64,000 nt of DNA, taken from contig CM043952.1 of the NCBI GenBank assembly GCA_014529385.2, positions 52,389,119 through 52,453,118 of the forward strand, given 5' to 3'. Positions within the stretch are counted from its first letter, which is position 1. Every line of letters starts with the position of its first letter. Position numbers and translations under genes: made by a program. The DNA comes from Adiantum capillus-veneris (taxonomy: Eukaryota; Streptophyta; Polypodiopsida; Polypodiales; Pteridaceae). Below are positions 62,865-64,000 of this stretch, in pieces. The notes beneath the pieces are model-generated. The model did no database searches and was not told where the DNA came from. It saw nothing but the letters and a program-made list of their open reading frames with translations.

Positions 62865-64000
62865 CTAATCTAGAAAGAGTGAGGCCGAAGCAACTCCAAG
62901 CTCCGAGCGCAAGAGGATGAAACGTGACTCATTGAGGCCTTTGGTCAAAATGTCTGAAATCATCTGGTCACTTGGACAGTGTTCAACCATAATGGTTCCC
63001 TTGCGTACTTCATACCTGACATAATGATAATGGACAACAATGTGCTTTGACTTATTATGTTGAACATAGTCTTTTGCAAGACTAATAGCACTTTGGTTGT
63101 CACACCGCAAGGGTGTGCTAGAAAGAGGAGAGTGACCAATATCAACCAGCATTTGTCGAAGCCAAATCAACTCACGAGATGCAAGTGATGCCGCAACATA
63201 TTCTGACTCAGTCGTAGAAACTGCAACACAACGTTGTTTCTTGCTGGTCCAAGAAACAAGACAACCATTTATAAAGAAGCAATTTCCACTAGTAGATCGC
63301 ATAGATAAATGTGAGCTTGCCCAGTCTGCATCTGTGTAACCCAAAAGAGAAAGCGATTGCATAGAATTCGATGTGAGTTGGGGTCGATAGACTAAACAAA
63401 AATCTGTAGTGCCTTTCAAGTATTTCAATACATGCTTTGCAGCAGACCAATGCTTAAGAGAAGGACATGCAAGATGTTGTCCAAGATAGTTAGCAGCAAA
63501 CAGAATATCAGGACGAGTGTTCATGCCAACAAACGGAAGACATCCAATCAAGTTAGCATAAGGTTGATTTGTGACAAGTTGACCGCCATTGTCAGAAGTA
63601 TTCTTCATAGAGCTCGCAAGACAAGGTGTGTTGGCTAAATATGCAGATTCCATACCAAATTTTTGAATAGTATTTGCAATAAACTTTGATTGTCAAAGGA
63701 ATAAAATACCTTTTGTACGGTTCCGTTGGATTTGAATGCCAAGACAAGAGTGGATCTCTCCAAGATCCACCATATCGAATGCAGAACACAATAACTTTTT
63801 CACTTGCTGAAGAAATCCCAAATCATTGGAAACAAGGATGGTATCATCCACATAAAGAGCAAGAATCAAAAAACTGCTACCTTGGCGTTTTATGTATAAG
63901 TTGGGGTATGACGAGCAAGAGATGAATCCTTTAGAGGTGAGAAAAAGATCAAATTTTGTATACCAGGCTCGTGAAGCTTGTTTGAGACCATATAGTGCCT
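62865..64000 (-). pseudogene. copia-2 RT (3' part) and RNase H
   Basis: The 262-codon frame 63653-62865 covers the RT end and RNase H: LLGYTDADWASSHLSMRSTS, VSTTESEYVAASLASRELIW and SDILTKGLNESRFI. To its right the frame continues with ALYVDDTILVSNDLGFLQQ but carries a TGA at 63693-63695 where copia-1 has CGA (Arg), a CpG-type C-to-T change. YTDAD is kept here, while copia-1 has YTDAH, so this copy preserves the better RNase H catalytic motif. Confidence 0.9.

Larger units (their letters stand above)
62471..64000 (-). mobile_element. copia-2, 3' part of a copia-1 family element
   Basis: 3' LTR at 62471-62617, polypurine tract, then RNase H and RT on the minus strand running off the right edge. 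Very similar to copia-1 8276-9800. The five bases left of the LTR are ACTAC, the candidate target duplication; the partner would be outside the window. Confidence 0.92.

Noticed and set aside
1-64000. CRISPR arrays, tRNA or rRNA genes, bacterial operons
   Set aside because: None seen. Repeats are microsatellites, minisatellites or transposon parts; the sequence is eukaryotic nuclear DNA.

Overview
This is a transposon-dominated stretch of a land-plant nuclear genome, probably a fern. The clues are a decayed array of PLS-type pentatricopeptide (PPR) repeats in the fern style (LEEL..R..SWNALI.GYAQ), a plant-only DUF1677 gene, a captured plant HIPP gene piece, spliced CACTA genes, and several families of chromoviral Ty3/gypsy, Ty1/copia and L1-like LINE elements nested in one another. 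Fern is an inference; land plant is well supported. I see no tRNA, rRNA or CRISPR, and only one plausible intact host gene.

Layout. 1-1.8 kb: decayed gypsy pol (+) ending in a chromodomain. 1.8-3.2 kb: end of one CACTA family with tnp2 remains (-). 3.5-7.4 kb: a LINE split into an inverted RT part (-) and a 3' part (+) with an A-tail, as twin priming would give. 7.5-13.85 kb: a gag remnant cut by a nearly complete copia element (copia-1, -, 8276-13781, short LTRs, target duplication ATGGA). 13.85-14.09 kb: LINE RT scrap. 14.09-24.80 kb: two copies of one CACTA family head to head, forming inverted arms of about 4-5 kb around a 1.26 kb spacer; the right copy carries a piece of a heavy-metal-associated isoprenylated plant protein (HIPP) gene. 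24.9-29.3 kb: gypsy-1 with RT, RNase H and the integrase core deleted. 30.64-36.80 kb: gypsy-2 with complete LTRs and target duplication ATACA. 38.4-43.0 kb: PPR pseudogene array. 44.7-49.8 kb: copia-4 (-). 51.8-56.7 kb: a dispersed repeat pair around a GC-rich island with the DUF1677 gene (-). 56.7-64 kb: a nest in which copia-3 (+) holds a solo LTR and a third CACTA copy, and the CACTA copy holds copia-2 (-), which runs off the window.

How the parts relate. The three CACTA copies share a 12-bp terminus and GCGACG-rich subterminal repeats but carry different internal deletions, so none looks autonomous. Copia-1, -2 and -3 are one family, and copia-3 and copia-2 bracket the CACTA insertion in time. 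The best candidates for something new are the CACTA inverted pair, which resembles hairpin silencer loci of transposons, and its HIPP cargo. Positions were read by eye; element ends with matching target duplications are firm, while the edges of decayed remnants are good to tens of bases.
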